A stretch of DNA of 64,000 bases from Gimesia benthica (lineage in GTDB: Bacteria > Planctomycetota > Planctomycetia > Planctomycetales > Planctomycetaceae). Shown here piece by piece: positions 1 to 8,568 of this stretch. The notes beneath the pieces were generated by a model, which saw only the letters and a list, made by a program, of their open reading frames with translations, was not told where the DNA came from and did not search any database. A program made the translations under genes and the position numbers. Numbering within the stretch: the stretch's first letter is position 1; each line of letters begins with the position of its first letter. Location: positions 7,328,001-7,392,000 of the forward strand of contig NZ_CP043930.1 in assembly GCF_009720525.1 (NCBI RefSeq), read 5' to 3'.

Positions 1-65
1 AATTCACTGAATTAACGGTCGCATGGTTTGACGGGCGCGAATAACTCAGATAGGATCCATCCATT

Positions 66-148
66 CGCACTCAGCGGTGTTGTCAGCTCAGAGTGCGCTT
101 AATGATCTGGAATGCCATGACAGACGCCTTCATTAGATAAGTCTAATG
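66..148 (+). promoter_or_regulatory. Candidate structured leader upstream of rpsB
   Basis: Two inverted repeats lie before the rpsB start at 213. The first pairs CGCACTC (66-72) with GAGTGCG (91-97). The second is a perfect 7-bp repeat, CATTAGA (131-137) and TCTAATG (142-148), around a 4-nt loop. rpsB operons are autoregulated by S2 through the mRNA leader in Escherichia coli, so a structured leader is plausible. The second repeat could equally be a protein operator. No -10/-35 pair is convincing in bases 1-212. Confidence 0.35.
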
Positions 149-212
149 ATTGTATTCATTTAAGAACGTGACCCCTGGCAGGTCATGTGCCCTTTACATT
201 AGGAGTTCAAAG

Positions 213-965
213 ATGTCGGAATTAGTCGTTAAAGATATTCTCGAAGCGGGTGTTCACTATGGTCACAAGACCAGCCGGTGGAACCCCAAAATGCGTCCTT
301 ACATTTACGGACGTCGTAACCAGATTCACATCATCGACCTGAAAGAGACTGTCCGCGGCATTCTGCGTGGTAAAAAGTATCTGGAACGGGTCGCTTCACA
401 GGGCAGCCTGATTCTGTTCGTCGGAACCAAGAAGCAGGCGCAGGGCCCGATTCGCGATGCAGCCAACGCTTGTGGCATGCCTTATGTGACCGAACGCTGG
501 CTGGGTGGTGCTCTGACCAACTTCCGCACCGTTCGTAATCGTCTGAAGCGTCTGGAAGAACTGGAATCACTGGAAGAAACCGGTGAAATTAATTCCTACT
601 CCAAGAAGATGCAGTCGACCCTGATGCGGGAAAAACGCAAGGTTTACCGTAACCTGAATGGTATCCGTACCATGAACCGCCTTCCCGAAGCACTGGTGGT
701 TGTCGACCCAACCAAGGAAAAGAATGCCGTTCACGAAGCCCACATCCTGGGAATCAAAGTTGTTGGCCTGATTGACACCGATTCCGATCCGGATGAAGTC
801 GATCTGCCGATTCCAGGTAATGACGACAGCATTCGTTCCATCCGTCTGGTCATGAATCAGCTGGCTGCAGCCGTGGTTTCTGGTAAAGGCAATCTGCCGG
901 ATACCGGAAAAAAAGATGAAGATGAAGGCGGCGAAGAAGAACTGAAGCCGGTACCTTCTCTGTAA
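213..965 (+). CDS. rpsB: 30S ribosomal protein S2
   Basis: S2 is a structural protein of the small ribosomal subunit, needed late in 30S assembly and for S1 binding. The 250-residue product has the typical S2 opening ([18 protein letters not shown]) and the conserved FVGTKKQA and [11 protein letters not shown] blocks. ATG at 213 is chosen because AGGAG sits at 201-205 and S2 homology begins there; the open frame continues upstream to 150 but that part has no S2 character. The C terminus ends in an acidic tail ([11 protein letters not shown]), a lineage-specific extension. It heads the rpsB-tsf-pyrH cluster. Confidence 0.98.
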   Translation: MSELVVKDILEAGVHYGHKTSRWNPKMRPYIYGRRNQIHIIDLKETVRGILRGKKYLERVASQGSLILFVGTKKQAQGPIRDAANACGMPYVTERWLGGALTNFRTVRNRLKRLEELESLEETGEINSYSKKMQSTLMREKRKVYRNLNGIRTMNRLPEALVVVDPTKEKNAVHEAHILGIKVVGLIDTDSDPDEVDLPIPGNDDSIRSIRLVMNQLAAAVVSGKGNLPDTGKKDEDEGGEEELKPVPSL

Positions 966-996
966 TTTCGTGTCATTAAGAGACAGTAAGCGTGAC

Positions 997-1034
997 TGCT
1001 GCTGTTCCGGTTGGTTGACCGGTCGGCAGCAGCA
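997..1034 (+). promoter_or_regulatory. Strong hairpin between rpsB and tsf
   Basis: TGCTGCTG (997-1004) pairs with CAGCAGCA (1027-1034), and an inner CCGGT/ACCGG extends the stem. No U-tract follows, so it is not a classical intrinsic terminator. It may be an mRNA-processing or stability element, or a partial attenuator, setting tsf expression relative to rpsB. The function is inference from structure only. Confidence 0.4.
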
Positions 1035-1113
1035 CAGTGAATATCAACAATTACATCGGATTAGTATTAAGAGCAATTTCCCAGTGAATTGCTTTCGAAG
1101 GAGATGACTGACA

Positions 1114-1950
1114 ATGGCTGAAATTACAGCTGCAGCCGTGAAAGCCTTACGCGAAATGACCGACCTGCCAATGATGGCATGCAAAAAAGCACTGCAGGAA
1201 GCTGGTGGCGATCAGGATAAAGCCATCGAAATTCTGCGTGAAGAAGCCGGTAAAATTCAGCTGAAGCGAAGTGATAATGCCACCAGTGAAGGCCGGATTA
1301 CAGTCCTCTCCAGCGATGATGGTTCTAACACTGTCATGCTGGAAATCGTCTGTGAATCAGCGCCGGTTGCCGGTGGAGAAGACCTGACCAACTTCGCCAA
1401 CGCCTGTGCCGCACAGCTGCTGGCTAACCCGGAAGTCAACACCGTTGAAGACCTGCTGAAACTCGACTCCGAAAAGACAGCTGGCAAAACTCTCAACGAC
1501 GACTTCATGGATATGCTGAATAAGATCCGCGAAAAGATCGTCGTTTCTAAAATCGCACGAGCTAAAGCTCCCAGCGGCAGCTATGTGCACCATGATGGTA
1601 AGACCGGCGTTCTGTTCCAGGCTGCTGGTGAGACTGCAGACGCAGATCTGCTGCGTGGCGTTGCAATGCACATCGCCGCTTTGAAGCCGACAGTTGTTAA
1701 AGAAGACGAACTGGATTCTGCTGTTGTTGCAGAAGAGCGGACCCGTCTGGTCGACGAAGCAAAAGCGACAGGCAAGCCGGATAACATCATCGAGAAAATC
1801 GTTGATGGCCGGATGAAGACTTTCTTTGTTGAACAGGGCGTTCTGGTTTATCAGCCGTTTGCCGTTGATGATTCCAAGACCGTCAGCCAGGCTCTGGCAG
1901 AAAAAGGACTGGAAGCTGTTTCATTCACCCGTTGGGCGATTGGCGGCTAA
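1114..1950 (+). CDS. tsf: Elongation factor Ts
   Basis: EF-Ts is the guanine nucleotide exchange factor that releases GDP from EF-Tu. The 278-residue protein begins with a UBA-like N-terminal domain (TAAAVKALREMTDLPMMACK), where TDLPMMACKKAL matches the family signature and is followed by the usual two core subdomains. The start at 1114 is backed by a strong ribosome-binding site (AAGGAGATG, about 1098-1106). It lies 148 bp after rpsB and is followed by an intrinsic terminator, so rpsB-tsf is probably one unit with pyrH transcribed separately or by readthrough. Confidence 0.97.
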   Translation: MAEITAAAVKALREMTDLPMMACKKALQEAGGDQDKAIEILREEAGKIQLKRSDNATSEGRITVLSSDDGSNTVMLEIVCESAPVAGGEDLTNFANACAAQLLANPEVNTVEDLLKLDSEKTAGKTLNDDFMDMLNKIREKIVVSKIARAKAPSGSYVHHDGKTGVLFQAAGETADADLLRGVAMHIAALKPTVVKEDELDSAVVAEERTRLVDEAKATGKPDNIIEKIVDGRMKTFFVEQGVLVYQPFAVDDSKTVSQALAEKGLEAVSFTRWAIGG

Positions 1951-1964
1951 TAACATAAACTGAA

Positions 1965-2001
1965 AGACGCATGCGTGCCCCGGGCGCGCGTGCGTCTTTT
2001 T
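1965..2001 (+). terminator. Intrinsic terminator after tsf
   Basis: A long GC-rich stem lies 14 bp after the tsf stop: AGACGCATGCGTGC pairs with GCGCGCGTGCGTCT, allowing G-U pairs, and is followed directly by a run of T. It separates tsf from pyrH. Confidence 0.85.
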
Positions 2002-2062
2002 CTACACTGACTGAACTCAATACCCACTTTCTGCAACCTCTCTGACATCGAGGAATCCAAGG

Positions 2063-2827
2063 ATGAACGATTCTCCTGCTCCCCTGTTGAAACCTGCCTA
2101 CCAGCGTGTTCTGCTTAAATTGAGCGGTGAAGTTTTCTGCCGCGATGGAGAAGGGGGCATCAGCATGTCGGAGCTGGAATCCATTTCCGCTCAGATCAAA
2201 CGGCTGGTTGACTCTGGAGTGCAGCTGGCGATCGTCTGTGGTGGGGGAAACATTCTGCGGGGTAAGCAGTTCTCCTCTTCCAGCGGTTCGATCAACCCGG
2301 CCACTGCTCATTACATGGGGATGCTGGCAACCGTTATCAACGGTCTGGCACTGCAGGATGCTTTGGAGATGGCTGGAGTGGCAACTCGCCTGCAGACCGC
2401 CATCCGCATGGAAGGGGTTGCCGAACCGTTCATCCGAAGACGCTGCATCCGTCACCTGGAAAAAGGGCGCGTCGTAATTCTGGCTGCTGGAACAGGAAGT
2501 CCCTTTGTGACGACCGACACGGCTGCTGCACTGCGTTCGCGTGAAATTGACGCTGATATCCTGCTCAAAGCCACCAAGGTTGATGGTATCTATTCGGACG
2601 ATCCTGAAAAGAACCCGCATGCTGTTCGCTTCTCGGAAATCAGTTACCAGGACGTGTTGCACAAAAACCTGCAGGTCATGGATGCCCAGGCTCTGCATCA
2701 CTGCATGGAACACGGCATTCCAATTCTGGTATTCAACTTCCGTAAGACCGGGAACATCGAGAAGGCTGTCGCGGGTGAGAATATCGGTACCCGCGTCATT
2801 CCGAACGCAGAAGCCAGCGAAGGTTAA
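2063..2827 (+). CDS. pyrH: UMP kinase
   Basis: PyrH phosphorylates UMP to UDP with ATP, an essential step of pyrimidine nucleotide synthesis, and acts as a hexamer in the cytoplasm. The 254-residue product shows the amino acid kinase fold: LLKLSGEVF near residue 15, CGGGNILRG near residue 60, a [12 protein letters not shown] phosphate-binding segment near residue 150 and [15 protein letters not shown] after it. GAGGAATCCAAGG precedes the ATG. The ribosome recycling factor gene frr, which normally follows pyrH, is not here; a convergent methyltransferase gene starts 30 bp on. Confidence 0.97.
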   Translation: MNDSPAPLLKPAYQRVLLKLSGEVFCRDGEGGISMSELESISAQIKRLVDSGVQLAIVCGGGNILRGKQFSSSSGSINPATAHYMGMLATVINGLALQDALEMAGVATRLQTAIRMEGVAEPFIRRRCIRHLEKGRVVILAAGTGSPFVTTDTAAALRSREIDADILLKATKVDGIYSDDPEKNPHAVRFSEISYQDVLHKNLQVMDAQALHHCMEHGIPILVFNFRKTGNIEKAVAGENIGTRVIPNAEASEG

Positions 2828-2857
2828 TCGCTGCTTGAGCTGAGTTGTGAATGTCGA

Positions 2858-3637
2858 CTATTTCTTTCTCAGAATAAAAACGACATCTTCGGTACGAGCA
2901 TCGATTTCGATGGTGAAATCCATCTCATACATGAAGTCGTAGAGCTCGACCACTTCCAGCTCCGGAACTTTGGACAGCAGCTTTTTGAACTGCGGTGCGG
3001 TGTAGGTGCGGTAGTCCATCGTATCAAACAACTGAAACTGGCGCGACGGCGTGTAAACGTCGAACGTCATTTCGAGGTGTTCGTTCCGCTTTTTCAGATC
3101 CGTCCAGATCGACTGCATATGTGAGTTGATCTGCAGATTGCCTCTCCGCGCTGACCAGCTCTCGCTCTGCATGGGTTCCCCTTTGGTGGGGGTCAGATGC
3201 AGTCCCAGGATATACAGGCCTCCGGGTTTCAGGGCCTCGGTCACGCATTTCAGATGATTTTCAGCTGTGGCTTCACTGGGCAGATGACGGAAGCTGTTAA
3301 TCGTGTTGAATGCAGCGTCCACGGGGCGTTTGAGTTTGAAGTCAGACATGTCCCCCAGTTCTGCAGAACGGGGAAAACCGCCGCGTTCCAGACGATCATT
3401 GCAGTATTTGATCGCATGCTGGTTGAGATCATTGCCGGCGACTTTGTAACCAGCCTGGGCCAGTTTAATCAACAGTCGCCCGGTCCCGCAGGCAGGCTCG
3501 AACAGGCTTTTGACTTTGCGTGTGGCATGTTTTTTAAAACAGTTCTGCAGAAAGTCAAATTCCGCTTTCCAGTCATCACCAAAGATCAGATCGTAGTATT
3601 TCGGATAGTCATAGAGATGGCCTTCGATGCGTTCCAT
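2858..3637 (-). CDS. Class I SAM-dependent methyltransferase
   Basis: The product is a 259-residue methyltransferase of unknown substrate. Motif I is clear (LFEPACGTGRLL, near residues 42-53), followed by the acidic motif II position (AGNDLNQHAI) and the rest of a Rossmann-type fold. The C-terminal part (FDTMDYRTYTAPQFKKLL) resembles the end of small-molecule methyltransferases. ATG at 3637 is preferred over the frame opening at 3706, because the MERIEGHLYDYPKYYDLIF segment looks like the start of this family. It is convergent with pyrH and lies downstream of a terminator, so it is probably monocistronic. Confidence 0.8.
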   Translation of the reverse strand: MERIEGHLYDYPKYYDLIFGDDWKAEFDFLQNCFKKHATRKVKSLFEPACGTGRLLIKLAQAGYKVAGNDLNQHAIKYCNDRLERGGFPRSAELGDMSDFKLKRPVDAAFNTINSFRHLPSEATAENHLKCVTEALKPGGLYILGLHLTPTKGEPMQSESWSARRGNLQINSHMQSIWTDLKKRNEHLEMTFDVYTPSRQFQLFDTMDYRTYTAPQFKKLLSKVPELEVVELYDFMYEMDFTIEIDARTEDVVFILRKK

Positions 3638-3707
3638 GATTCTTTCTTGCTGTTCTGAGTCGTAGCCGATGTGTGAGCAATCGCAGTGTCTGCATAATTT
3701 GATCAAT

Positions 3708-3747
3708 AAAAAAAGCCTTGAGCAGTCGTTATAGTCTGCTCAAGGCT
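3708..3747 (-). terminator. Intrinsic terminator for the gene ending at 3773
   Basis: A perfect 12-bp inverted repeat, AGCCTTGAGCAG (3714-3725) and CTGCTCAAGGCT (3736-3747), has a 10-nt loop. On the reverse strand it is followed by a T-run (A-run at 3708-3714 on the given strand), the classical form for a reverse-strand transcript. Confidence 0.88.
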
Positions 3748-3772
3748 GATGTTCAACCAGTGCCGGTTTAAA

Positions 3773-4249
3773 TCAGATTTTTAATTTTCTAATCTGAGGA
3801 GCACGTGGTCTCTTTTTCGCTTCGACCACGTCGCCGGGGCCATGCACGAAGTCGATCGATGGGTTTTCACCCAGACCAACATAGAGCGACAGAGTGTAGG
3901 TTTTGAAGAACCCGTTCCAGGTATATTGCTTCATTTCCTTGCACATGTGAGTGTAGCGGTCAGCAGGCAGAGTGCTGATGCTGGGAGAACCTGAAATGAA
4001 CGGAGTGATATCAGACATTCTCAGGTCTTTGTTGAGATCGAGCTTAGCAGCCTGGGCTTTCTGCAAAGCAATCTCGGTCTCATGTGCGTAAGTCTGGGCA
4101 TAAAAATCAAACATCGCCAGACAGAATAAAATCACACCAGCAGACCAGATAATGGTTTTAAAAATCGACTGAAATTGTGTCTGGTGGTGAGCAGTTGTGG
4201 ATGGATACAGTGGGCGCGCTTCAGGCGCATCAATAGTGATTGTAGACAT
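3773..4249 (-). CDS. Hypothetical single-span membrane protein
   Basis: I do not recognise this 158-residue protein. It has a polar N terminus of about 30 residues, one hydrophobic segment (TIIWSAGVILFCLAMFDFY, about 33-51), and a C-terminal soluble region that ends very basic (KKRPRAPQIRKLKI). This suggests a single membrane anchor with a short cytoplasmic N terminus. A strong terminator follows it and 295 bp of non-coding sequence precedes it, so it is likely a single-gene transcript. It is probably a planctomycete-restricted family. Confidence 0.65.
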   Translation of the reverse strand: MSTITIDAPEARPLYPSTTAHHQTQFQSIFKTIIWSAGVILFCLAMFDFYAQTYAHETEIALQKAQAAKLDLNKDLRMSDITPFISGSPSISTLPADRYTHMCKEMKQYTWNGFFKTYTLSLYVGLGENPSIDFVHGPGDVVEAKKRPRAPQIRKLKI

Positions 4250-4544
4250 TTTCGTGAGCCTTTCTAACTGTCCTACATAAGGTGGGTGTAGGTTAAAGGT
4301 GGGAAATCAAAGGCATTTCTCAAGTGGTTTTAGGCGGGAACGTGTAACAAAGCTGGGCGGATAGTACCTCCTGAATGTTAATGAGACATAGTCGATGCGT
4401 TAAATTCTCAAGAAACTTTCCAGTTTACTGATCAGTTGCGCCTGATCATGCGATAAGTACAGCTTCGATATGATTATATTAGGTAATCAGGCTGGTCTTT
4501 GACAAGTGATAATCAGAAAACCGGGCAAATATATGGTCTGATGT
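4250..4544. other. Intergenic region, no gene seen
   Basis: This 295-bp AT-rich stretch lies between two reverse-strand genes. It must hold the promoter of the gene at 3773-4249. I see no ORF, tRNA or clear terminator in it. Confidence 0.5.
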
Positions 4545-5447
4545 TTACAGGTTTTTGTTCAGGTCGAGATCATCAAATTTCTTGTCTTTGACCATGAACT
4601 GTTTCAAATCGAATTTCCCTTTGAGCTCTGCGTCGATCAGTTGCAGACGCATTTCAATTTTGTGCAGCCTTGCTTCTAAGGCGGGATGAAATACAGGTTT
4701 ATCCGGTTTGGCCAGGCTGCGGGGAACCTTGGGGTAGCCCAGTTGGCGCTGCAAAGCCGCGAACATATACAGGGGATCACGGTTGCGGTTTGCCTTGGCA
4801 ATCCGTCCGTCCTGCACACTGAACAGAATTGGGTACGAAGGCTCAAAGTCTGCGTTCCCCGGGATGCGTTTCTGTTCATCGACAAAATGCTGGGATCTTA
4901 AATAGAGTAGATCTGCAAAATCGACCGAGCCCAGCTGGATCTTGAGTTTGCGAATCCATTCCGCCCAGTCGGCGTTGTACTGTGTGTCCTGTGAGATTGC
5001 TTCCAGGCCGAGATGATAGCCCAGCCGGTTTCGCGAGATGCATTCAAACTGGTAGATAAACAGTCCGGCACTGCTGGAGTTTTCTGAGCGATACTCGGCC
5101 TCACGTTCCAGAACCATCAGTGCCGTCTTCTGATCAAACTTGGATTTCTCTTCTTCGGCACTTTTGAGAATGAACGCCTGAAAAGGAGTGAAGTAATGCG
5201 AAAGCTTCTGCATTCCGTCGGAGATACGACCGGTGAGCAGCAATTCCCCTTTCAGAAAATCAATCGCCATCGGCAATTTCGTCGTTGCCAGAATCTCTTC
5301 GTAGATCGTCGCCAGGATTACTTGTGAAGGGACCGCGTCTTCCAGCCGCTCACGATAGTTACGGAAGAAGTAGACCTGTTCGATGTATTCTTCACGATCC
5401 AGGGGCTGGTGTTTCATTAATGACCGTTCGTGTTTCTGATCTGACAT
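4545..5447 (-). CDS. Hypothetical protein, mostly helical
   Basis: This 300-residue soluble protein has no signal peptide or membrane segment and no motif I recognise. It is rich in charged and aromatic residues, probably mostly alpha-helical, with a C-terminal coiled-coil-like part (ALEARLHKIEMRLQLIDAELKGKF). The gene lies 54 bp downstream of ruvX on the same strand and probably belongs to the same transcript (manC-ruvX-this gene). An alternative start at Met11 is possible. Function unknown. Confidence 0.65.
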   Translation of the reverse strand: MSDQKHERSLMKHQPLDREEYIEQVYFFRNYRERLEDAVPSQVILATIYEEILATTKLPMAIDFLKGELLLTGRISDGMQKLSHYFTPFQAFILKSAEEEKSKFDQKTALMVLEREAEYRSENSSSAGLFIYQFECISRNRLGYHLGLEAISQDTQYNADWAEWIRKLKIQLGSVDFADLLYLRSQHFVDEQKRIPGNADFEPSYPILFSVQDGRIAKANRNRDPLYMFAALQRQLGYPKVPRSLAKPDKPVFHPALEARLHKIEMRLQLIDAELKGKFDLKQFMVKDKKFDDLDLNKNL

Positions 5448-5501
5448 GCTTCTGTACCCAAAGAGGTTTCGTCCATTATAGGGAAACAGCGTCGGTGGGA
5501 G

Positions 5502-5990
5502 TCAAAAAGATTCCGGTTTTTGATCGCGATTCGGACTGTCTAGAAACGACTGCAGGATGATCTGAGCGGCCAGTTTATCGAGGTAGGCTTTTCGTTTGTT
5601 CCGACTGATGTTCATATTCATCAGGAATTCCTCGGCAGTGGCGGATGAATAACGCTCATCCCAGTAGCGTACCGGAATCCCGGCAAACTGACTGATCCAG
5701 TCGCCAAATCGGCGGGCCTCTTTGGCTTTCTGGCCCTCATCTCCGCTCATGTGCACGGGCAGCCCGACTACCAGTCCCTTGCACTGGTACTCCGAAATGA
5801 TTTTCTGCAGGTGCTTCTGGTCCTGCTCGACAGACTGCCGCGTATAATTATCCAGCGGGCTCGAAATATTCTGTTCTGCCGTCGAGATCGCAATGCCAAC
5901 CCGTTTGGTACCGTAGTCCAGGCCCAGCAATCGGCCCTTCGTGGGGAACTCCGATTCGCCCGTTCCCTCTGTCTCAGAGGTATTGTTCAT
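5502..5990 (-). CDS. ruvX: Putative pre-16S rRNA nuclease / Holliday junction resolvase (YqgF family)
   Basis: YqgF/RuvX proteins have an RNase H-like fold and act in 16S rRNA 5'-end processing; a Holliday junction role has also been proposed. The 162-residue product carries the N-terminal LLGLDYGTKRVGIAIS motif with the catalytic Asp, the central GLVVGLPVHMSGDEG segment, and the C-terminal WDERYSSATAEEFL motif with its conserved acidic residues. It overlaps the end of the upstream guanylyltransferase gene by 17 bp, which suggests coupled translation. Confidence 0.93.
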   Translation of the reverse strand: MNNTSETEGTGESEFPTKGRLLGLDYGTKRVGIAISTAEQNISSPLDNYTRQSVEQDQKHLQKIISEYQCKGLVVGLPVHMSGDEGQKAKEARRFGDWISQFAGIPVRYWDERYSSATAEEFLMNMNISRNKRKAYLDKLAAQIILQSFLDSPNRDQKPESF

Positions 5991-7053
5991 AACCTCGCTC
6001 CTTCAAGGCGTTCACCAGATCTTTGATAGCTGCTTCATCATCTCGCGGGGCGATTAGTGTCGCGTCAGGCGTATGCACAATCAGGGAATTGCTCACACCG
6101 AAAGTCGCCACCAGATGATCGTCTGTCGTGCGAATGATGCAGTTCGATGTTTCAATGCCGCAGTGCAGACCCACTACCGTATTTCCCTGCTCATCTGAGG
6201 GGAAATACTTCTGCAGCGTACTCCAGTTGCCGACATCGTCCCATTCAAATTCAGCCGGCACGACTGCCAGCGTTGTTTTCGAGTGTTCCAGAACTGCATA
6301 GTCGATTGATATGGAGTTCATCGCACTAAACTCTGCTGTGAGAACCGATTCATATTCAGCAGAACCAATGGCGTCGGCAATACGATTCAATGCCTCGTAC
6401 ATTTCCGGTTCCCGATGTTTCAGGGATTCCAGAATCGTCTGTGCTTTCCAGACGAAGATACCACAGTTCCAGAGATATTCACCACTGTCGAGATACTGCT
6501 GTGCGGTTTCCAGATCTGGTTTTTCTTTGAAAGCGGCGACCTGCATCGCCGGTCCTGCTTCCTCTTTGATTCTCGTACCCGTCTGAATATATCCGTACCC
6601 GGTTGCAGGTGCATTCGGGGGGACTCCAATCAGAACCAGACGCTCAGGCTCCGCATTTACCAGATTGACTGCATGCTGGACTGTCTGTTGAAAGCCGGAC
6701 GCGGGCTGAATCACATGATCCGAGGAAACCACCAGCATGATCGCTTCGGGATCCTGTTTCAGTAGATGAATGGCAGCCAGCCCGATACAGGGTGCTGTGT
6801 TTCGAGGGGCTGGCTCGACCAGAATATGATCCGCCGTCAACTGGGGAAGCTGTTGCTGGATTTCCGGTGCCAGTGTCGCATTGGTGGCGATCCAGGTCTG
6901 CTCAGCTTCCGACAGCGGACGACAGCGACCGACGGTCTCCTGGATCATCGTCTCCTCGCCTATCAGTCTGAGCAGTTGCTTGGGCATCGCTTTGCGACTC
7001 TGAGGCCAGAAACGCGTACCGCTTCCCCCCGCCATGACCACCGTATGCAGCAT
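5974..7053 (-). CDS. manC: Mannose-1-phosphate guanylyltransferase
   Basis: The enzyme makes GDP-mannose from mannose 1-phosphate and GTP, a precursor for glycans and GDP-fucose. The 359-residue product starts with the nucleotidyltransferase signature VVMAGGSGTRFWPQSRKAMPKQLLRL and contains VVSSDHVIQ, FKEKPD and YLWNCGIFVWK, all typical of the family. At this length it has only the transferase part, with no fused C-terminal isomerase domain. It sits between a UAP1-like pyrophosphorylase and ruvX on the same strand, suggesting a small nucleotide-sugar operon. Confidence 0.93.
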   Translation of the reverse strand: MLHTVVMAGGSGTRFWPQSRKAMPKQLLRLIGEETMIQETVGRCRPLSEAEQTWIATNATLAPEIQQQLPQLTADHILVEPAPRNTAPCIGLAAIHLLKQDPEAIMLVVSSDHVIQPASGFQQTVQHAVNLVNAEPERLVLIGVPPNAPATGYGYIQTGTRIKEEAGPAMQVAAFKEKPDLETAQQYLDSGEYLWNCGIFVWKAQTILESLKHREPEMYEALNRIADAIGSAEYESVLTAEFSAMNSISIDYAVLEHSKTTLAVVPAEFEWDDVGNWSTLQKYFPSDEQGNTVVGLHCGIETSNCIIRTTDDHLVATFGVSNSLIVHTPDATLIAPRDDEAAIKDLVNALKERGYEQYL

Positions 7054-7104
7054 TTTCGTTTCTCCAGATGCGAGTCCCTGCCAGCTCAGGCTGGCTCCGG
7101 GCTG

Positions 7105-8523
7105 TTATTCTCCGAGGTAGAGGGGGCCATTGATCATCAGGTCCGCGGAAACTTTTGATTTGAGATCATCTTCATCGAGGGCGAGCAGTGGGCTGATTTC
7201 AACCGGACAGTCCCCGGGAACCTCAACTCCGCAGGCAGTGAGCCATTCCCTGGCGATCCGATTCAGGGCGGCATGGACCGTTGCGGGCGAATCCTGGCCT
7301 TCGGCGTTTTTCAGAGGATTGAATTCTCGTTCTCGATCGATTTCATAGACCAGAACGGTATCCGCGACCGGCAGTACATCGAAAATGAATCGTTCAAATT
7401 TGATAGCATTCGGCTCCTCAGGTGTAATCTGTGAACCGGAAACATCAATATGCGGAACTTTCTTATTGGCCCGGTGGAACGGGAACTGATCGTCGTTGTC
7501 CGCTATCTGTTCCAGGAAATCACGATTGAAGACATGGATCGCAGTGCTCCCGGCCCAGTGCAGTAACTGTCCCGCTTCATCCGTTCGCTCCGCGATGTGG
7601 GATGGCAGGTCACTGTATTCAATGATCTGTGTCTTCTGATCCACATCACAGACCACGCCCATTTTCTCATCAGCAGAGCGTTTCGAAACCACTTTCACCG
7701 AGACTTCCGCATTCCGCTGGAGATGATAACCCAGAAACGCGGGGTCGCAGACGATGGCGGTCGGGTTATCCACCTGATGGTAGTACAGGGTATCGATTCC
7801 CTGCTCACGCATCACATCAAACATGCCGGAGTTCTTGAGCGCGGCCAGCATCCCACCATGTCCGTCCGGACTGACGGCGATGTGGTGTTTACTTTCCAGC
7901 AGAATTTTGCCGGTCTCTGCATCAACGGCTGGCATTGTGCCCTGCTTGAAGAAATACAGGTTCTCATCTGCAAGTCCAAAATTCTGATTCTGCTGAAAGT
8001 AGGCAACGGTATCGTCGTGGGTCGCATCGCTGGTCATGATGAAATAGCTGATTGGCTGACCTGCCTGCTTCGCACGGGTCCGTAACTGTTCGACCAGAAT
8101 CTGAAACAGCGATGTCTGTCGGACGGGACCAACCGGATACATACCTTTGGGATGGGGGAAGCCGAGACGAGAGCCCTGACCGCCAGCCACCAGGATGGCT
8201 CCCACTTTTCCCTCAGACAGACACTGTTTACCTGTCGCAGTGGCCTTTGACAATTCCGCTGAATCTGATTCGCGGTCTGCCAGCCGGACCACCGTGGCAG
8301 GACGAGTGGCCCGTTCGGCTTTCTCTGCAGGAGACTCTTCTGAACTGGCGCTGCTCGGAGAATAGAGTCGCTGGATTTGCGCGAAATTGATTTCACGAAT
8401 CTGTTTCACCAGTTCCGCCTGTTGTGCGGGCTCAAGTTCGCTCCACCAGGTCAGCAGATGTGTCTGTTGGTATTCTTCCAGTGTCTGGAGCAGGTCCTCA
8501 GGGAAAGCTGCGGAATTATTCAT
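7105..8523 (-). CDS. UDPGP-family pyrophosphorylase, UAP1-like
   Basis: The 472-residue enzyme couples UTP to a sugar 1-phosphate. The nucleotide-binding motif is VAGGQGSRLGFPHPKGMYPVG near residue 105. AIKFERFIFDVLP followed by EREFNPLKNAEGQDSPATV near residues 385-425 resembles the eukaryotic UDP-N-acetylhexosamine pyrophosphorylase signature, so UDP-GlcNAc or UDP-GalNAc is the more likely product than UDP-glucose. AGGAGG lies just before the start. Most bacteria make UDP-GlcNAc with bifunctional GlmU; this eukaryote-like form may serve surface glycans. The substrate is inferred from motifs only. Confidence 0.85.
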   Translation of the reverse strand: MNNSAAFPEDLLQTLEEYQQTHLLTWWSELEPAQQAELVKQIREINFAQIQRLYSPSSASSEESPAEKAERATRPATVVRLADRESDSAELSKATATGKQCLSEGKVGAILVAGGQGSRLGFPHPKGMYPVGPVRQTSLFQILVEQLRTRAKQAGQPISYFIMTSDATHDDTVAYFQQNQNFGLADENLYFFKQGTMPAVDAETGKILLESKHHIAVSPDGHGGMLAALKNSGMFDVMREQGIDTLYYHQVDNPTAIVCDPAFLGYHLQRNAEVSVKVVSKRSADEKMGVVCDVDQKTQIIEYSDLPSHIAERTDEAGQLLHWAGSTAIHVFNRDFLEQIADNDDQFPFHRANKKVPHIDVSGSQITPEEPNAIKFERFIFDVLPVADTVLVYEIDREREFNPLKNAEGQDSPATVHAALNRIAREWLTACGVEVPGDCPVEISPLLALDEDDLKSKVSADLMINGPLYLGE

Positions 8524-8568
8524 ACTGTTAGGTTTTCCTCCTGTTATGATTTCGTCTCAGAGTTCCGT

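Noticed and set aside
1925-2713. Long reverse-strand frame of 262 codons
   Set aside because: It lies antisense to pyrH, which has a clear family match; the reverse product has no recognisable motif.
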